NCBI GenBank assembly: GCA_016214845.1
Contig: JACRMS010000021.1
Location: 1-64,000, forward strand
DNA length: 64,000 nt
Source: Nitrospirota bacterium
GTDB taxonomy: Bacteria; Nitrospirota; Thermodesulfovibrionia; UBA6902
Direction of reading: 5' to 3'
Shown: positions 62,503-64,000 of the stretch, one piece after another
How positions within the stretch are numbered: the first letter of the stretch is position 1
Layout: each line of letters opens with the position of its first letter
Made by a program: the position numbers and the translations under genes
The notes under the pieces: model-generated
Told to the model about the DNA's origin: nothing
Database searches by the model: none
The model's input: only the letters and a program-made list of their open reading frames with translations

Positions 62503-64000
62503 TCAATCTATATACCCCAAGCCTTTTAATTCATCCATTATTTGTCTCTCATCTTCAGCAGTATAAATCTTCTCTTCTTTTTCCTCGGTTTCATCGGATG
62601 TTGAATCTGAAAATACAAGTGGATTAGATTCAAAAAATCTATCTTCAAATATGGATTGGATTACCTTACCATCCATATTTGATGGAACAGGTAATCCCAT
62701 TAGATACAAAATAGTCGGCGCCACATCGGTTATGTTTATATTACCAATTCTTAATCCCTTTTTGATAGTCTCTTTATCATAAGCAATAAAAATGCCGTCT
62801 TGATGGTGGTATCCGTCTGATGTATTGACCTTGACTAAACACTCTTTGCTGAGAGACGCTGGCAATGATATTAATGATTGATAAAGCACGTAGCCCTCTG
62901 CAGGAGAAAGAACCAAGTCAGGCGCATCTTTAAGAAACGGGCCGCTATAGATTTGTTCCGAAAAGAATACATCATCCACAATCTGCTTCCCGCTTTCTTC
63001 ATCTCTCAAGGATAATAGCTTACTCCTCAATTCAATTCTCAACCGGTTATATGCCTCGCCTTTTTCAACAATGCCTCCCACATCCCTCCCTTTCAGATTT
63101 ATATGTATTCCATAAGAGGAGGAATTAGGCGTGTATGCCTGAGTCTTTTGCAAATTAAGAAAATTTGCCACTTGAACCACTTCAGTAGGCAGTCCCTCAA
63201 AATACTTATTATTCTCAACTCCCATTTTCTCCCTGATTTTGGCAGTAACAAGCCTTTTCATATTTTTTACAAGAAACCCGTTCTTCCCAAGCCAAACATT
63301 AATATAAAAATATTTCTTTTTAGAGCAAAAACCATGGTCGGAAAGTATAATAAGTGACGTGTCATCATTCATATTGTTTAATATGTCGCCTAAGATATCA
63401 TCAATCTGGCTATAACATCTCAAGACATATTCATAAATTTCTTCTGAGATGAAATCGGTCTCTTCACTATCCAGATATTTCCACAACACATGCTGAACTT
63501 TATCAAAACACATGAATAAAACATACAAGAAGTCCCACTCTTTCTCCCTGCTTAAATACTTGAATGCTTTGTATCTCAACTCAGTGGCTTTCAGCACTTT
63601 ATCAATAAATGTTTTTATCTCTTCTTTAGTATAATTACGCCATTTCTTTGCTTCAGGGACCTTAACGTTAAAGATATATTCCCCCGTCTCTCTCAAAATC
63701 TCGGCATACAACTCGTGAGGATAGGTATAGCTTTTTGCATTCGCCGGAGAGATAAAACCGGAAATCATGAAACCGTTAACCTTCTCGGTGGGATAACTAA
63801 GGGGAAAATGGATTATGCCGACCTTTTTATCGTGTTCCCCGATTATATTCCATATCTTCTTTCCTCTTATCATTTTACTGTTGACTATTGTCATTTTTTT
63901 ATCCGCCCCCCTCACAACAAAGTCATAAGCTCCATGTTTGCCCGGATTTTTGCCTGTAGCAAAAGAACTCCACGCAGGGGCAGTAAGAGGAGGATATGTG
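62503..64000 (-). CDS. Type I phosphodiesterase/nucleotide pyrophosphatase-like AlkP protein (5' end outside window)
   Basis: The frame runs off the right edge; 498 residues are visible. The first visible residues, TYPPLTAPAWSSFATG, hold the Thr nucleophile (PPLTAP) and TGKNPGKHGAYDF, typical of the type I phosphodiesterase family. LSDHGF and the HQDG block later give metal ligands. There are no membrane helices in the visible part. The tail is acidic and ends in LKGLGYID, a frequent ending in this family. It differs from the five-TM copies at 27772, 33387 and 37144. A phosphodiester hydrolase or phosphoglycan transferase is possible. It lies 72 bp upstream of the carbamoyltransferase start. 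Confidence 0.82.
   Translation of the reverse strand, partial: TYPPLTAPAWSSFATGKNPGKHGAYDFVVRGADKKMTIVNSKMIRGKKIWNIIGEHDKKVGIIHFPLSYPTEKVNGFMISGFISPANAKSYTYPHELYAEILRETGEYIFNVKVPEAKKWRNYTKEEIKTFIDKVLKATELRYKAFKYLSREKEWDFLYVLFMCFDKVQHVLWKYLDSEETDFISEEIYEYVLRCYSQIDDILGDILNNMNDDTSLIILSDHGFCSKKKYFYINVWLGKNGFLVKNMKRLVTAKIREKMGVENNKYFEGLPTEVVQVANFLNLQKTQAYTPNSSSYGIHINLKGRDVGGIVEKGEAYNRLRIELRSKLLSLRDEESGKQIVDDVFFSEQIYSGPFLKDAPDLVLSPAEGYVLYQSLISLPASLSKECLVKVNTSDGYHHQDGIFIAYDKETIKKGLRIGNINITDVAPTILYLMGLPVPSNMDGKVIQSIFEDRFFESNPLVFSDSTSDETEEKEEKIYTAEDERQIMDELKGLGYID

Overview
The window is one continuous, AT-rich surface-glycan locus. Apart from a gene remnant at the left edge and two plus-strand genes (6534-8915), every gene lies on the minus strand. 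Genes are tightly packed with many stop/start overlaps, so transcription runs from right to left through several long operons. The exosortase with a separate EpsI protein, the periplasm-facing acyltransferases and SGNH proteins, and the WbaP-type phosphoglycosyltransferase point to a Gram-negative (diderm) bacterium. Nitrospirota, Omnitrophota or Desulfobacterota-like lineages would fit, but no marker gene is present and the taxonomy is only a guess. I see no rRNA, tRNA or CRISPR array, and no gene-free stretch longer than 300 bases.

Layout from left to right. 1-261: end of an unrecognised plus-strand gene and a two-copy direct repeat. 262-6476: an SGNH/MBOAT acylation pair, a formyltransferase-like/beta-propeller fusion and a TMTC-like GT-C membrane glycosyltransferase. 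6534-8915: inverted island with an HGSNAT-like acetyltransferase and an SGNH protein whose motifs are in permuted order. 8880-23065: six GT-C glycosyltransferases alternating with three SGNH proteins. 23078-27648: a five-gene module of SerRS-like amino acid:carrier-protein ligase, carrier protein, VOC protein, MBOAT and SGNH protein. It has the same logic as DltABCD but a different ligase. 27772-39348: three paralogous five-TM alkaline-phosphatase-superfamily proteins with a Thr nucleophile, which bracket a complete polyprenyl-phospho-arabinose pathway (UbiA-type DPPR synthase, HAD phosphatase, DprE2, DprE1); also a second TMTC-like GT-C and a 73-residue membrane protein. 39449-46705: GT-C enzymes with two DPM-like GT2 enzymes and a ChbG/YdjC deacetylase, resembling the Francisella FlmF2/NaxD/FlmK scheme. 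46799-57083: AT3 acyltransferase, EpsI, exosortase, two methyltransferases, WbaP-type phosphoglycosyltransferase, two GT4 enzymes, a CE4 deacetylase and a nucleotide-sugar epimerase/decarboxylase. 57209-64000: a saxitoxin-cluster-like cassette (carbamoyltransferase, SxtJ-like protein, two DUF5989 micro-proteins, two SGNH proteins) and a phosphodiesterase cut by the window edge.

Inferred logic: the phosphoglycosyltransferase and GT4 enzymes start and extend a lipid-linked glycan in the cytoplasm. GT2 and Dpr enzymes load single sugars onto polyprenyl phosphate. Eleven GT-C enzymes add these sugars on the outer face of the inner membrane. MBOAT, AT3, HGSNAT, SGNH, carbamoyl, methyl, aminoacyl and AlkP-type phospho-transfer steps then decorate the product. 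The exosortase links the locus to surface protein sorting. No Wzx flippase, Wzy polymerase, ABC exporter or obvious PEP-CTERM substrate lies inside the window.
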